Below are positions 17,344 through 28,262 of a DNA stretch of 64,000 nt, piece after piece (the stretch's first letter is position 1; every line of letters begins with the position of its first letter). A model generated the notes under the pieces. The model saw nothing but the letters and a program-made list of their open reading frames with translations. It had not been told where the DNA came from and did no database searches. Position numbers and translations under genes: made by a program. This DNA comes from Psychrobacter sp. WY6 (GTDB lineage Bacteria > Pseudomonadota > Gammaproteobacteria > Pseudomonadales > Moraxellaceae), in assembly GCF_018448495.1 (NCBI RefSeq), contig NZ_CP049902.1, forward strand, positions 3,348,001-3,412,000, written 5' to 3'.

Positions 17344-19993
17344 ATGAGTGAACATAAAATTGCCCAAGACAATATCGACATCGATGTCGACGTTTCATCT
17401 ACTGTTGCTAATGATCAGGAGCGAGACAGCGCGCCTGACGATACGACAGGTGATGTAGCTGCAACAGCTGATCGCGTTGAAGATAGTGATAGCAAAGATA
17501 GTGATGATAAAGATAATGAAGACAAGGACAACACTATTGAAGACGATGACGCGAAAGACGATAGTATAAAAGGTGACGGTACAGAAAACTATTTACCACT
17601 ACTGACTGGCATTGCGCGATGTTGTCGTTTATCCGCACATGCAGATTGCCTTGTTCGTCGGTCGTGAGCCATCGGTAAAAGCCGTTGAATTGGCACAGAC
17701 TGAGTATGGCAATAAAGTCTTGGTCGTGGCACAAAAAGACTCGCTGACTGAAGACATTGATCAAGACAACTTGTATCAATACGGGACGGTTTGCCGCATC
17801 GTCAGTACCATGCCGCATGACAGTGATGAGAACTGCATCAAAGTATTGATCGAAGGTCAATATCGTGCGCGCGTTGATAATATAGAAAATCACGATACAT
17901 TATTAATGGCAAGCTTTGAGCGTGCTGACCTTGATGTCAGTATGGATGAGAGCCAGCAGAAAAACACGATTCAAGCATTAACCACATTATTTGAAAGCTA
18001 TGCGGATGCGCGTCTGCGTAATGCTCGCGAGCTGACTCGTGTGGCAAAACGTATCGATGACTTGCTTGAGTTGGTATATTTCATCTCGACCCGTGTGTCG
18101 ATGGATTTAGATATTAAGCAATCATTCTTAGAAAATGATGATCTTAAAACCCATATCAATACCTTAACCGAATATTTGGTTAAGCAGAGTGCTGAACAAA
18201 ATATCGAACAAGATATCCAAGAAGCTGTCCGTCAGCAAATGGAAGACAATCAGCGCGAATACTTCTTAAATGAGAAGAAAGCCATTAAAAATGAGCTGTC
18301 AGATATGAATGACGGCGCGTTCGATGGCGAAGATGATGTGGCTGAGCTAGAGCAGCGTCTAGAAGATGCCGACTTGCCAGAAGATGTGCGCAAAAAAGCG
18401 GATCAGGAGCTGAAAAAGCTCAAAATGATGCCACCTGCCTCATCAGAGTCTTCCGTGGTGCGCAACTATATTGAATGGATTTTGGACACACCGTGGAATG
18501 CCACAACCAAGGTTTCCATCAATTTAGAAAAAGCAAAAACGGTATTGGACGAAGATCATTACGGCTTGCAAGATGTGAAAGATCGCATCTTAGAATACCT
18601 CGCCGTACAGTCACGAGTGAAAAAACTTCGCGGTCCGATTCTTTGTTTAGTCGGTCCTCCAGGTGTTGGTAAAACCTCATTAGGCGAGTCGATTGCCCGT
18701 GCGACTGGTCGTAAGTTTGTACGTATGGCACTAGGCGGAGTGCGTGATGAAGCAGAGATTCGTGGTCACCGCCGTACCTATATCGGCGCGATGCCAGGTA
18801 AAATCGTTCAGTCACTGGCTAAAGTCGAAGTTAAAAACCCGCTATTCTTATTAGATGAAATCGATAAGATGGCGCAAGACTTCCGCGGTGATCCAGCATC
18901 AGCGTTGCTTGAAGTGTTAGATCCATCACAGAACGATACTTTAACGACCATTATTTAGATATGGACTTAGATTTATCGCAAGTGATGTATCTGTACTGCC
19001 AACAGCATGGATATCCCGCCTGCCCTGCTTGACCGGATGGAAGTCATTCGTCTGCCGGGCTATACCGAAGAAGAAAAGGTCAATATCGCGCAGAAGTATC
19101 TTGTGCCAAAAGCGATCAAGAATAACGGTCTCAAAGAAGGCGAGATTGAGATTGTTGAAGCGGCATTGCATAGCATCGTGCGAAGCTATACGCGTGAAGC
19201 TGGTGTGCGTAACCTTGAGCGTGAAGTGAATAAAATCTGCCGTAAAGTGGTTCGCGGTTCGGTTGAAACTCATGGTGCACGTGCTCCGAAGAAAGCAGAA
19301 CGTCAGCTAATTGTGGTCGATGACAAAAACATCGATGACTATCTCGGCGTCCATCAGTATGACTATGGTCTGGCTGAAGAAGAGCCTGAGATTGGTCGTA
19401 TCACTGGTCTTGCTTGGACACAAGTCGGTGGTGAGTTATTAACCATCGAAGCGGTGGCGATGAAAGGTAAAGGCGAGCTCAGCTTTACGGGTTCACTCGG
19501 CGATGTGATGAAATCGATTCGCGCTGCCATGAGCGTGGTACGTGCTCGCGGTGATAGCTTAGGTATCGATTATGAGACCTTTAAAACCACGGATGTCCAC
19601 GTGCATATGCCAGAAGGTGCGACCCCGAAAGACGGTCCCTCTGCTGGTGGTGCTCTTACCACAGCGCTAGTCTCTGCATTGACGGGCATTGCTATTCGTC
19701 CAGATATCGCCATGACAGGTGAGATTACACTGCGCGGTAAAATCCTGCGTATCGGTGGTCTAAAAGAGAAGCTATTGGCCGCCCATCGCGGTGGTATCAA
19801 GCATGTGTTGATTCCAGCGACTAATGAGCGTGACTTGGCCGATATTCCTGATAACGTGAAAGCTGGTCTGACCATTCAGCCAGTGGCAACGATTGATGAG
19901 ATATTAAAAGTTGCTTTGGTCAGTATGCCAGTTCCGCTTAAGCCTGCGAAAGTGACGGTTGATAAAACCTCAAGCAAGGCGCTGCATAACTAA
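17344..19993 (+). CDS. lon: ATP-dependent protease Lon with acidic N-terminal extension, three frameshifts
   Basis: AAA+ serine protease degrading misfolded and regulatory proteins in the cytoplasm. The start at 17344 (MSEHKIAQDN) follows GAGGAAG. About 80 residues of Asp/Lys/Glu/Ser-rich sequence precede the Lon core, which normally starts within ~10 residues of the N-terminus. The core begins LPLL... RDVVVYPHMQIALFVGREPS after a slip near 17612. AAA+ Walker A GPPGVGKTS is at about 18653, Walker B LFLLDEIDKM near 18850. Two more slips (near 18944, a T-run; and 18988) fall before SMDIPPALLDRMEVIRL. Protease motifs are PKDGPSAGG with catalytic Ser (codon 19639) and GGLKEKLLAAHRGG with catalytic Lys. 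Terminator follows. Confidence 0.93.
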
Positions 19994-20028
19994 TCTGATT
20001 AGTTATTAATCCAGTCTTATAAATCAGA

Positions 20029-20062
20029 AAGCCGCTCATCATAACGATGGGCGGCTTCTTTT
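20029..20062 (+). terminator. lon terminator
   Basis: AAGCCGCTCATC (20029-20040) pairs with GATGGGCGGCTT (20046-20057) around ATAAC, followed by CTTTT. Confidence 0.85.
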
Positions 20063-20136
20063 GGTAATAATAAACAACAATCTGGTTAAGACCTTATGCT
20101 ATATTTTAGACAAATGTTTATTTGGTAATAGCTATA

Positions 20137-21282
20137 ATGTTAAACCACCTGATTTTAAACCGCTTAACGCTATCTTTATTGCTCGCTATCTCTTTTCCAG
20201 CAGCGCTAATAGGTTGTCAGTCTAATCTTGCAAAAGATAATTCTACACCTGCTAACTCAATAGTGACTGGCTCTAGCACTTCTGCTCCAATATCATATCA
20301 GCCCATCATAAAAACTGAAAAGCTGGAAGAAAAAATTGTAGTGGTAGCTGATGAAACAGCTAATGAAGTTACGACGCTGCAATGGGCAAGTAATTATTAT
20401 TGGCAGTTAACACAAGTTAAAGACAAAAAAAGTACGCTATTAATATAACACTGACGCGCCGATTACTTTAGAAATTGCGCCCAGTTCGTTAAGCTTGTTT
20501 CAAGGCTGCCAACATTTTGATATCAAATTCGTATGGATGTCCGCACCGCCTTTTGAGTATGGTAGCGAGCTCAGAGAAAGACCCTCAACCTGCAAAAATG
20601 CTCCTGAAAATAAAGTAAGTAATACAAATATCAAAAAGTTATTTCCTAACGATAATAATTAAAGTTAGATGTTGAGCTATTACCAGTCGCAAAAAGCAAA
20701 CTCGTTAATACTCAAATGGCATCGAAAAGCTTGTTCATTAAAATCGAAAATGGCAATACGTTAACATTTGATGGTACGCCTAGGACATTTAAAGAACCGA
20801 CTGGACTCCCTATTGATAAGGCATTATTAGAGCACTATGACTGGCGGCTGGTTAGCGCCGTTCGTAATACTTTTAATGACAAAGGGCAGGTAATATCTCG
20901 AGAGTCTATTGGTCATTTTTATCATCCAGAGTTTCCAGTGTCGCTAAAATTTAGAGGGTATGACGATAGTCAATACGCATTTTTTAGTTCTAGCTGCAAT
21001 GGTATCGGTGGTCCTTATATTTTGATGAAAGATTATACATTGCTAGTTGGCTCGGGGCCACAAACGCTCATGGGCTGCGGTGTTACTGGTAATAGAATTG
21101 AGGGCGAGCTTGCTAAGCTTATAAGTAATAGCCAGAGCACTCTTAGTTTGAGTTTGCAACCTTCACAATCAATATCGCCAACAGCAGACGATCAGACTGA
21201 TATGCCTCGCTATAATTTATTGCAAACGATGGAGACTGGCGAAACTCTAGTATGGCAAAACGAAGTAAAGAAAATACCGTAA
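20137..21282 (+). CDS. META-domain lipoprotein, two frameshifts
   Basis: Starts MLNHLILNRLTLSLLLAIS with a lipobox LIGC, so a lipid-anchored envelope protein. A domain starting WASNYYWQLTQVKD is broken near 20445; a second frame reads ITLEIAPSSLSLFQGCQHFDI; after another slip near 20660 the last part contains a META-type pattern, YDWRLVSAV ... FFSSSCNGIGGPYILMKDYTLLVG ... QTLMGC. HslJ-like META proteins in E. coli are linked to novobiocin resistance and envelope stress, but nothing here shows a role. Total ~380 residues. A TTG at 20122 is an alternative start. Confidence 0.65.
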
Positions 21283-21453
21283 ACAATTTTCAAACCCATA
21301 CGATACTTACATTTATTAACCGATTGTTGCGCATTTGATGAATAACTATATCTAACGCTTGGCTATACTGGTTGCGGTATTAGGCAATATTTGAATATCT
21401 TAACCAAAACTATAGAAACTCATCATAATGATTAAATATAAATGGAGATAATA

Positions 21454-22011
21454 ATGAATAAGACGATTCTTGCAAGCGCGCTATTATGTGGTTCAGCGTT
21501 AGTAATGACGGGTTGCCAAACGGTCGAAGGTCAAATGCAAACTGGCAATCCACTTAGCCAACCTGCCTTAAAATCTACTATCAATGCAGTCGCTGGCAAT
21601 AAAAATGAAGTGGGTCAAGTATTCTTACGTCCAGTTGATGGCGGCGTACAAGTCTACGGTAAGCTGATGAATTTGCAGCCGGGCAAAACAGTATCATTAC
21701 ATATTCATGAAACGGGTAGCTGTGCTGATATGGGTAAAGCGGCAGGTGGTCACTTTAATCCAGACAATAAGCCTCACTCTAACCCTGACGACATGAATGG
21801 TCATGCTGGCGACTTACCTAACCTGACTGCCAATGCAGATGGCGTGGCTACTATTAACTATGTGAATAAGAAAATCTCTGTCGCGGATGCAGGTAAATAT
21901 AGCGTTAATCGTCTAGCCTTTATCGTGCATAGCGGTGCTGATGACTATACTAGCCAACCAGCTGGTAATGCAGGCGACCGCGTTGCTTGCGGTATCATCG
22001 AAAAGAACTAA
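21454..22011 (+). CDS. sodC: Cu/Zn superoxide dismutase, lipoprotein form
   Basis: Periplasmic dismutation of superoxide. 185 residues. A signal ending in the lipobox VMTGC predicts lipid anchoring. Metal ligands are visible: SLHIHETGSC (two His plus the disulphide Cys), GGHFNPDNKPHS, NGHAGDLPNL, and FIVHSGADDY; the second Cys is in GDRVACGIIEK. The ATG at 21454 is chosen over 21442 because GGAGATAATA lies directly upstream. Intact and monocistronic, with a strong terminator. Its METAL loop HSNPDDMNGHAGD matches the bacterial SodC type. Confidence 0.93.
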   Translation: MNKTILASALLCGSALVMTGCQTVEGQMQTGNPLSQPALKSTINAVAGNKNEVGQVFLRPVDGGVQVYGKLMNLQPGKTVSLHIHETGSCADMGKAAGGHFNPDNKPHSNPDDMNGHAGDLPNLTANADGVATINYVNKKISVADAGKYSVNRLAFIVHSGADDYTSQPAGNAGDRVACGIIEKN

Positions 22012-22056
22012 TAGCATCTGAACTTAGCTGTTATTGATAGCACAACTATGAATAGC

Positions 22057-22096
22057 ACAAAAAAACCTCTTAGATTATCTAAGAGGTTTTTTTTTT
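22057..22096. terminator. bidirectional terminator between sodC and topA
   Basis: AACCTCTTAGAT and ATCTAAGAGGTT arms flanked by an A-run and a T-run; serves both convergent genes. Confidence 0.9.
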
Positions 22097-22126
22097 AAAG
22101 CGATTGATGGTAAAAGTAAGACAGAC

Positions 22127-24793
22127 TTACTCCTCTACCCATTTGCCATTACGCCAATACACACCCCAACGTGTGGCCTTGCCATTTTTCTCAGAGCCGA
22201 TATATTGCTCTTTCTTCTTACGTGACCAGCGTAAAATGGTGGGATTACCATCTGGATCTTCATCTGGACCTTCAAACAGATACTGAAATTTATCTTCCAT
22301 TTTATCTTTGATTTGGCGTAGCTCAGCCAACTTTGGTGCGCGTGTCTCGCGTACTTTCGGGAATTTAGACGCCGCCAAGAACATCCCAGCTGCCCCTTCA
22401 CGCAAGATAAAGTAATCATCGTGCTTGGTTGATTTCAGCTCTGGCAGATGAATAGGATCCATGCGCGGCGGTGCGGCTTCGCCTGTTTTTAGCACTTTAC
22501 GCGTATTATCACATTGCTGACAAGCGAAGTAAGGACCAAAACGTCCCGTCTTTAGCTCCATTTGTCCATCGCACTTATTACAGTCAATGGTTGGAGAATC
22601 AGAGCCAGGCACTTCAAACTTGCCTTCTTCTAAGACATAACCATCACAATCAGGATTGTTACCACACACATGCAGTTTCAAACCGCCATCGACGATATAG
22701 CCATTCATTGCCGTGCTACATTTCGGGCAACGCTTTTTCTCCATCAAATCTCGAACTTCTGCCGCTTCATCATCGCCTTCTGCCTCATCAAGATTGGCAA
22801 AAGCTTCGACGGGCATTAAATTCTTAGTGCCTTTACAGCGCTCTTTTGGCGGTAAATTATAGCCAGTACACCCTAAGAATACACCCGTTGAGCCAGTACG
22901 TAATTGCATTGGACGATCGCAAAGATCGCAATGCACGTCTGGTACGTCAGTTGGATCATTTGGACGCATACCGTCTTTTTCTTTGGCGCGATCAAGCGTT
23001 GTTTTAAAGTCGCCATAGAAATTATCAAGGACATCTTTCCAATCTGTATCACCTTCTGCTACATGGTCAAGCTTGTCCTCTAGCGCGGCGGTAAAGGTAT
23101 AATCCATCAAATCTGGGAAGCTTTCGGTTAGTCTGTCGGTGACGATATCACCCATTTTTTCAGCAAACAGGCGCTTGTTCTCAAGCTTCACATAGCCGCG
23201 ATCTTGAATGGTCGAGATGATAGACGCATACGTCGATGGACGACCGATACCTTTTTTCTCAAGCTCTTTCACCAAACTTGCCTCGGTATAGCGCGGTGGC
23301 GGCTTGGTGAAATGCTGACTCGGATCGAGCTTATCTAGTATTAGTTTATCGCCTTTTTTGACATCCGGAAGCAAAGTATCGTCAGTCTTCGCTGGTGGCA
23401 TAACCTTGGTGTAACCATCAAATACTAACGTACGACCACGTGCTTTTAACTCGACATCATTGGCAGCGACGAATAGATTCACTGACAAGTATTTTGCTGG
23501 CAGCATCTGACAAGCGACAAACTGACGCCAAATCAGCTCGTACAAGCGGATGGCATCACGCTCAACCCCTTTAAGCTGCGTTGACTTCATATTGACGTTA
23601 GAAGGACGAATCGCCTCATGCGCCTCTTGTGCGCCTTGTTTGTTGCCGTAAAAATTTGGCTTTTCTGGTACGTATTTTGCGCCATAGCTGTCTTCGATAT
23701 AGCCACGTACCGCAGCAAGTGCATCACCAGATAAGAAAGTCGAGTCGGTACGCATATAAGTAATATGACCCGCTTCATATAAGCGCTGTGCCAAAATCAT
23801 GGTTTTCTTAACCGAAAAACCCAAGCGCGTGCTGGCGGCTTGCTGTAATGTCGAGGTGATAAATGGCGCACTCGGACGCGATTGCGTTGGCTTCTCTTCG
23901 CGCTCTTTGACGATAAAGTCACTTGAGTTAAGAATTTCTAAGACTTTATCTGTTTGCTCTTTATTAACGAGCTTAAGCGTTTTGCCGCCTTGCTTGGTCG
24001 CCTCTAAGCGAATCGCAATTTGCTCAGCGTCCTTTTTGCTACTGGCAACGTGAGTATCGGCATGAATTTGCCAATACTCTTCTGGTATAAAGGCGCGAAT
24101 TTCATGTTCTCTTTCTACGACCAAACGCATAGCAACTGACTGGACGCGACCTGCAGAGAGACCGCGAGCAACCTTTTGCCACAGCAGCGGCGATACCATA
24201 AAGCCAACGACACGGTCTAAAAAGCGCCGCGCTTGTTGGGCATTGACACGATCGATATCAAGTTTGGAGGGCTGCTTAAAGGCATTTTGAATGGCGGATT
24301 TGGTAATCTCGTTAAAAACCACGCGCTCATACTTACTGTCAGCGCCGCCGATGACTTCTTTTAGGTGCCACGCAATCGCTTCCCCTTCTCTATCCATATC
24401 CGTCGCCAGATAGATTTTGTCAGCGTCTTTGGCTAAAGCTTTTAGCTCTTTGATAACCTTAGTCTTGTTAGGTAATACTTCATAAACTGCTGCCCAATCA
24501 TGTTCTGGATCGACGCCCATGCGCCGCACCAAGGCTTGCTGGGTTTTTTCTTCTTTGCTTAGACTGTCATCTTTTTTGGTCGTTGTTGGTTTTTTTGCAC
24601 TTTTGCTTGCGCCAACCGGTAGATCACGGACATGACCAATACTGGAGCGCACGATAAAGTCATCGCCAAGGTATTTATTGATTGTTTTTGCCTTGGCAGG
24701 TGATTCTACGATCACCAAAGACTTGCCCTTTGGACTGCCTTTGGGATTAACAGCAGCGGGTGCTGGACTTTTTTTGGTTGCGGTTTTTGCCAT
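22127..24793 (-). CDS. topA: DNA topoisomerase I
   Basis: Type IA topoisomerase relaxing negative supercoils. 888 residues from the ATG at 24793 ([14 protein letters not shown]). A basic, Ala/Pro/Lys-rich leader of ~25 residues precedes the TOPRIM start [20 protein letters not shown]. The active-site tyrosine lies in [10 protein letters not shown], and [21 protein letters not shown] is a further family block. The C-terminus has three four-cysteine zinc motifs ([32 protein letters not shown]...[28 protein letters not shown]), then a basic tail ending RNGKWVEE. A Lys/Thr-rich insert ([19 protein letters not shown]) follows the TOPRIM start. No frameshift in 2.7 kb. Confidence 0.96.
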   Translation of the reverse strand: MAKTATKKSPAPAAVNPKGSPKGKSLVIVESPAKAKTINKYLGDDFIVRSSIGHVRDLPVGASKSAKKPTTTKKDDSLSKEEKTQQALVRRMGVDPEHDWAAVYEVLPNKTKVIKELKALAKDADKIYLATDMDREGEAIAWHLKEVIGGADSKYERVVFNEITKSAIQNAFKQPSKLDIDRVNAQQARRFLDRVVGFMVSPLLWQKVARGLSAGRVQSVAMRLVVEREHEIRAFIPEEYWQIHADTHVASSKKDAEQIAIRLEATKQGGKTLKLVNKEQTDKVLEILNSSDFIVKEREEKPTQSRPSAPFITSTLQQAASTRLGFSVKKTMILAQRLYEAGHITYMRTDSTFLSGDALAAVRGYIEDSYGAKYVPEKPNFYGNKQGAQEAHEAIRPSNVNMKSTQLKGVERDAIRLYELIWRQFVACQMLPAKYLSVNLFVAANDVELKARGRTLVFDGYTKVMPPAKTDDTLLPDVKKGDKLILDKLDPSQHFTKPPPRYTEASLVKELEKKGIGRPSTYASIISTIQDRGYVKLENKRLFAEKMGDIVTDRLTESFPDLMDYTFTAALEDKLDHVAEGDTDWKDVLDNFYGDFKTTLDRAKEKDGMRPNDPTDVPDVHCDLCDRPMQLRTGSTGVFLGCTGYNLPPKERCKGTKNLMPVEAFANLDEAEGDDEAAEVRDLMEKKRCPKCSTAMNGYIVDGGLKLHVCGNNPDCDGYVLEEGKFEVPGSDSPTIDCNKCDGQMELKTGRFGPYFACQQCDNTRKVLKTGEAAPPRMDPIHLPELKSTKHDDYFILREGAAGMFLAASKFPKVRETRAPKLAELRQIKDKMEDKFQYLFEGPDEDPDGNPTILRWSRKKKEQYIGSEKNGKATRWGVYWRNGKWVEE

Positions 24794-25076
24794 ATGTGAC
24801 GACACCATTATTATATGAGTAAATTAAGAGTAAGAATAAATACAGCATGGCAATTTATAATTGTGAGTTATAGTAGCGCGGTGAATCATTATAGTAATAG
24901 CTGCTTAAAAAAACGTTTATAAAACAAACAATAACCATAAGATAAAGAGTCAGTTATAAAGACGTTACACTGCTAAGCGTTACACTGTCAACTGTAAATG
25001 ACTGAGAGTTTGCCAAAAGTGCTTGCATATTGCTTATAAATGGAGATTAAAAATTATTTTCTACCTTGTAGCCGTT

Positions 25077-25673
25077 TTATAGGCGCTTTTGCATCTCTGA
25101 CGCCCATTGTTCAAGCTGTTTTTTGAGCACCAACAAATCTGCTTCAATCAATTTTTGCTGATAAGCAGGATTGGATGAAGGACGCACATAAGCGATATCT
25201 TCCCAATAAATCACGATACTATTGGCCTTAGTCAGCAAACCTTTAACAAATGGCTCAATACTGACTGGCAAGTCTAGGGGCGCTTTATCCAAGCTAAAAT
25301 TGGTCTTCTTGATAATCGTATTATTAGGGCTGTTATTAGCACGAATCGCACTTGGAATCGTGAGCTTAACATCATCTTTGCTTGTATCGACGAAACTACT
25401 ATCTGGTCGCCATTGCCCATCAATCACTTGATAGCGCGTGTGCGGCAGCTGCACATCATCTAACACTAAACAGTATTGACCTAACATTCCACGCCCATAT
25501 TCGTTGTCTTTACCTTTGATCCAATCAGGGCAGCTCACCAGCTTTGGATTCAATTGCAAACGACGCGCAGTCATGCGCAGCTTATCCAAACGCTGATCGA
25601 TACCGTTAGGTTTGAGCGCCATCATACTCCCTAATACAAATAGTACAATGATAACGCCAATGAATGTTCCCAT
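25077..25673 (-). CDS. single-pass membrane protein of unknown function
   Basis: 198 residues. One N-terminal membrane segment (MGTFIGVIIVLFVLGSMMAL), then a polar domain probably on one side of the membrane with two cysteines (LVSCPDWIKG and GQYCLVLDD). The C-terminus is helical and charged (KKQLEQWASEMQKRL). I do not recognise the family. It lies 283 bp upstream of topA on the same strand but is likely a separate unit. The gap 24794-25076 is A/T-rich and contains no gene I can support. Confidence 0.65.
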   Translation of the reverse strand: MGTFIGVIIVLFVLGSMMALKPNGIDQRLDKLRMTARRLQLNPKLVSCPDWIKGKDNEYGRGMLGQYCLVLDDVQLPHTRYQVIDGQWRPDSSFVDTSKDDVKLTIPSAIRANNSPNNTIIKKTNFSLDKAPLDLPVSIEPFVKGLLTKANSIVIYWEDIAYVRPSSNPAYQQKLIEADLLVLKKQLEQWASEMQKRL

Positions 25674-26106
25674 GATGGTCCGGCCTTTTGGATAAATGAA
25701 AATGTACTAAAAATAAAACCGCTACTATCTATACAACAGGCTACAACAAAGACAGTGATTGCCCAACTAACTATAAAAAAGCAATCATTGATTGTTTGAG
25801 CAGTAACTTTTTAACCAGTAATTTTCTAACCAGTAGCATCCTGATAAGCGACTGTTTAATAAATGATTGTCTGAATACTGGCTACTATATAGATGCTTAT
25901 AATGAGCACGAACCGTTAAAAATCAAGCATGATGAGTTGATAACCATCAACCACTCGCGTTTTCGAATCTCGATGGTTTGGCTATATGTGCTAATAGATC
26001 AAACACTTAACTCGAATAAAAAACAGCATAATAACGAGATACAAAAAGTTGTCAGCATCAAAAAGTGCTATGATAAACCATAATTTTAAACGCGCGCAGG
26101 TTTATT
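25674..26106. other. gene-poor stretch with a weak open frame
   Basis: A/T-rich DNA between divergent genes. It holds a 95-codon frame (25796-26083) whose translation starts with repeated SNFLTSNFLTSS from imperfect AACCAGTA repeats; I judge it non-coding. It must hold the promoter of the lipoprotein gene at 26107. Confidence 0.4.
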
Positions 26107-26646
26107 ATGAATTATCTTCTTAAGCGAAACTCATCGACCGCTTCACTAGCGAGCAAATGTGTCCATAAACTCATGAGTAAAACTGGGCTTACCCTCTCGC
26201 TAGTAAGCGCTGCCTTATTTACCCTATCAGGCTGTGCAACGACGCAAAGTCTCACCCCGCAGCAATGTCAGGAAAGCAACTGGCAAGAAGTCGGCTACGC
26301 TGATGGCTTACAAGGGCGTTCAGGTGCTTATTTTGGTCATTACGCTGATAGCTGCGCAAAGGTAGGTGGTCCCCTGCCCAACCGCATACAATGGGAGCAA
26401 GGGCGACAGCAAGGTCTCAAAAGCTACTGCACCGAGCTCAATGCTTATAAACTTGGTCGCGAAGGCTACGACTGGCAGCCCGTTTGTCCGCTCGAAGGCA
26501 TCGAAAAGCTAGAAGAAGCTTACGCGCAAGGACGTTACTACTATATCCGTCAACGTGATCTCGATTACTTACGTTCGCCTTATCCGTTTGGCTACGGGCC
26601 TGGGCGCTTCGGTTACGGCTATCATCCCTTTGGCTATGGCTGGTAA
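26107..26646 (+). CDS. DUF2799-type lipoprotein
   Basis: 179 residues. A long N-terminal region ends in the lipobox LSGCATTQ, predicting a lipid-anchored envelope protein. The mature part has repeated GxxxGxxG-type helices typical of DUF2799: WQEVGYADGLQGRSGAYFGHYADSC, EQGRQQGLKSYCTELNAYKLGREG and YAQGRYYYIRQ. The last 25 residues are Gly/Tyr/Pro/Phe-rich (YGPGRFGYGYHPFGYGW). Four to five cysteines in the mature protein may form disulphides. Function unknown. Monocistronic with its own hairpin. Confidence 0.75.
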   Translation: MNYLLKRNSSTASLASKCVHKLMSKTGLTLSLVSAALFTLSGCATTQSLTPQQCQESNWQEVGYADGLQGRSGAYFGHYADSCAKVGGPLPNRIQWEQGRQQGLKSYCTELNAYKLGREGYDWQPVCPLEGIEKLEEAYAQGRYYYIRQRDLDYLRSPYPFGYGPGRFGYGYHPFGYGW

Positions 26647-26654
26647 AAAGAAAA

Positions 26655-26696
26655 CCCCAATGAGTACTTAATTTGAGGTTTAAGTACTCATTGAGG
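26655..26696. terminator. long hairpin after the DUF2799 lipoprotein gene
   Basis: CCCCAATGAGTACTTA (26655-26670) pairs with TAAGTACTCATTGAGG (26681-26696) at 15 of 16 positions. The T-run comes a little downstream. Confidence 0.6.
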
Positions 26697-26801
26697 CTGG
26701 AGAAAAGTTTATTATTTTTGTTTTATTAATATTAGCTACCTTTTTGATGGTTGGCTATCTAGCAAACATCATATGATAATCACGTTTTTTATAGACTCGC
26801 C

Positions 26802-27203
26802 TTATTCATTGACAAAGGCTATCTTCGTAAGTCCTGCTTGACTGGCAGCGGCTAGCACTTGAGCGACCGTGTCATACTTACTGTCTTTGTCAGCACGCAA
26901 TTGTACAGAGGGGTCTTTACCTCCAGCACTTTGCTGTTGTAACCGTGCCTCTAACTCCTCCATGCTAATCGCATCGCTGTCCCAAAATATCCCTGCGTCT
27001 TTATCGATGCTAATTTGAATAGCCTCTGGTGGCGCCTCATTTAACGCAGCACTGGTCTTCGGCAACTCTAGTGGCACTGTCGGATTCAGTACGGTCGCCG
27101 TCAATAGAAATATAATCATCAATACCAGCATGATGTCGATAAGCGGAATGAGGTTCATCTCACTCATACTTTGACTGTCATCATCACCCAATTGAAATGC
27201 CAT
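26802..27203 (-). CDS. exbD: ExbD-type TonB energiser
   Basis: Inner-membrane partner of ExbB that harnesses the proton gradient for TonB. 133 residues from the ATG at 27203 (MAFQLGDDDSQSMSEMN). One membrane helix (LIPLIDIMLVLMIIFLLTATVL) carries the conserved Asp in PLIDIMLV, followed by a periplasmic domain ending AGLTKIAFVNE. Third gene of the tonB-exbB-exbD group, with an 82-bp gap to exbB. Intact. Confidence 0.9.
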   Translation of the reverse strand: MAFQLGDDDSQSMSEMNLIPLIDIMLVLMIIFLLTATVLNPTVPLELPKTSAALNEAPPEAIQISIDKDAGIFWDSDAISMEELEARLQQQSAGGKDPSVQLRADKDSKYDTVAQVLAAASQAGLTKIAFVNE

Positions 27204-27285
27204 AATCACTCTCAATACATTTGGTTATTCGCAATATAGCTCGCTTGACTATCGCCTAACGAACTGCCCCATCAATGGATAGTCG

Positions 27286-27974
27286 TTAAGGCTGCGACGC
27301 GGCTGAACTGTGATAATGAGTCACTCGCTGAGCATCTGCTGTGTTTGAGTGCATACCCTTTGCTAACGAATCTTGGGTAACAGTCGATTTGCTGTCCGTT
27401 AACGTCTGCTGGGTAACGACCATTTCGGCAGAACGTGCCAATAAGTCATGCGCTCTATCGTTGGCGTGATACATCACACGGCGATTGATACGCACTGCAA
27501 GGTTATAAAACACCACGGCTGGAATCGCCACGGCGATCCCCAAACCTGTCATGATAAGTGCCTCACCGACTGGCCCTGCTACTTGTCCCAAGCCTGCTTG
27601 CCCACTCATGCCAATGTTATGTAACGCATGAAAATACCCCATACCGTCCCAAACAAACCAATAAATGGCGCAATTGCGGCCGTCGTCCCAAGAATAGGTA
27701 AGCCGCGCTCACTAGCAAAACGGTAACGACCAATATGCTTGAGCAAGATCTGCTCAGTAACCAAACGGCGAGTAGTGGCATCTGCTGCTATCATCTCAGC
27801 CTGCTTTACTTGAATCTGTTGACTCAAATCATCTGCAACATTGGCGGCCAATTTGCGGCTTTGTAGCACACGAATGATGCCTGTCACCCAAGAAAGAATA
27901 GATAAAGCAAGCAACAAAAAGAACAAGGTTTTTGTCACCATGTCGCTGATTTGCCAGTATTGCATAAAGTCCAT
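27286..27974 (-). CDS. exbB: ExbB-type proton channel subunit, one frameshift
   Basis: MotA/TolQ/ExbB family channel protein that works with ExbD. The start at 27974 (MDFMQYWQISDMV) follows AAGGAGTC. First membrane helix TLFFLLLALSILSWVTGIIRVL; the conserved core GLPILGTTAAIAPFIGLFGTVWGI is followed by a break at 27631-27634, where a run of five T (coding strand) reads as four; the frame resumes as HALHNIGMSGQAGLGQVAGPVGEALIMTGLGIAVAIPAVVFYN. Total ~229 residues with a Ser/Thr/Gln-rich tail. Separated from tonB by a MITE-like insertion. Confidence 0.9.
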
Positions 27975-28080
27975 GTCAGACTCCTTAGTGTTTAATGCCA
28001 TTACATGATAATGCTGTGCAGAGCGCCGCCAGCCTCATCATGACAGTTATGAATGAGTATTTTTTGAAAAAATTATTTGA

Positions 28081-28262
28081 ATACTAGGGCGTGTCATCAA
28101 TTAGCACATTAGTACGTTTAGTGGTCTTAAAATGGCTAAATTTTGCTAAACATCGTCAGCAATTTTGTCAATATGTTCATATTAACGGCAATTACTTCCT
28201 TGTTTATCTACAATTTTTCTCATTTTAAGCCTCACAATCTAATTGATGACACGCCCTAGTAT
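28081..28262. mobile_element. 182-bp MITE-like element with perfect 24-bp terminal inverted repeats
   Basis: ATACTAGGGCGTGTCATCAATTAG-type arms at 28081-28104 and 28239-28262 are exact reverse complements. The ~134-bp interior is A/T-rich with no open frame or transposase remnant. Its right end touches the tonB stop codon (28262-28264). The outermost TA or ATA bases may be target duplications. It lies inside the tonB-exbB gap of 288 bp. Probably a non-autonomous element mobilised by an IS elsewhere in the genome; I do not name the IS family. Confidence 0.85.

Noticed and set aside
25796-26083. 95-codon open frame on the + strand
   Set aside because: Repetitive SNFLTSNFLTSS start derived from short DNA repeats, no ribosome site, no recognisable domain, A/T-rich codons. 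Probably chance.
28081-28262. Ordinary intrinsic terminator between tonB and exbB
   Set aside because: The inverted repeats are 134 bp apart, perfect and identical at 24 bp, typical of element ends and not of a terminator stem.
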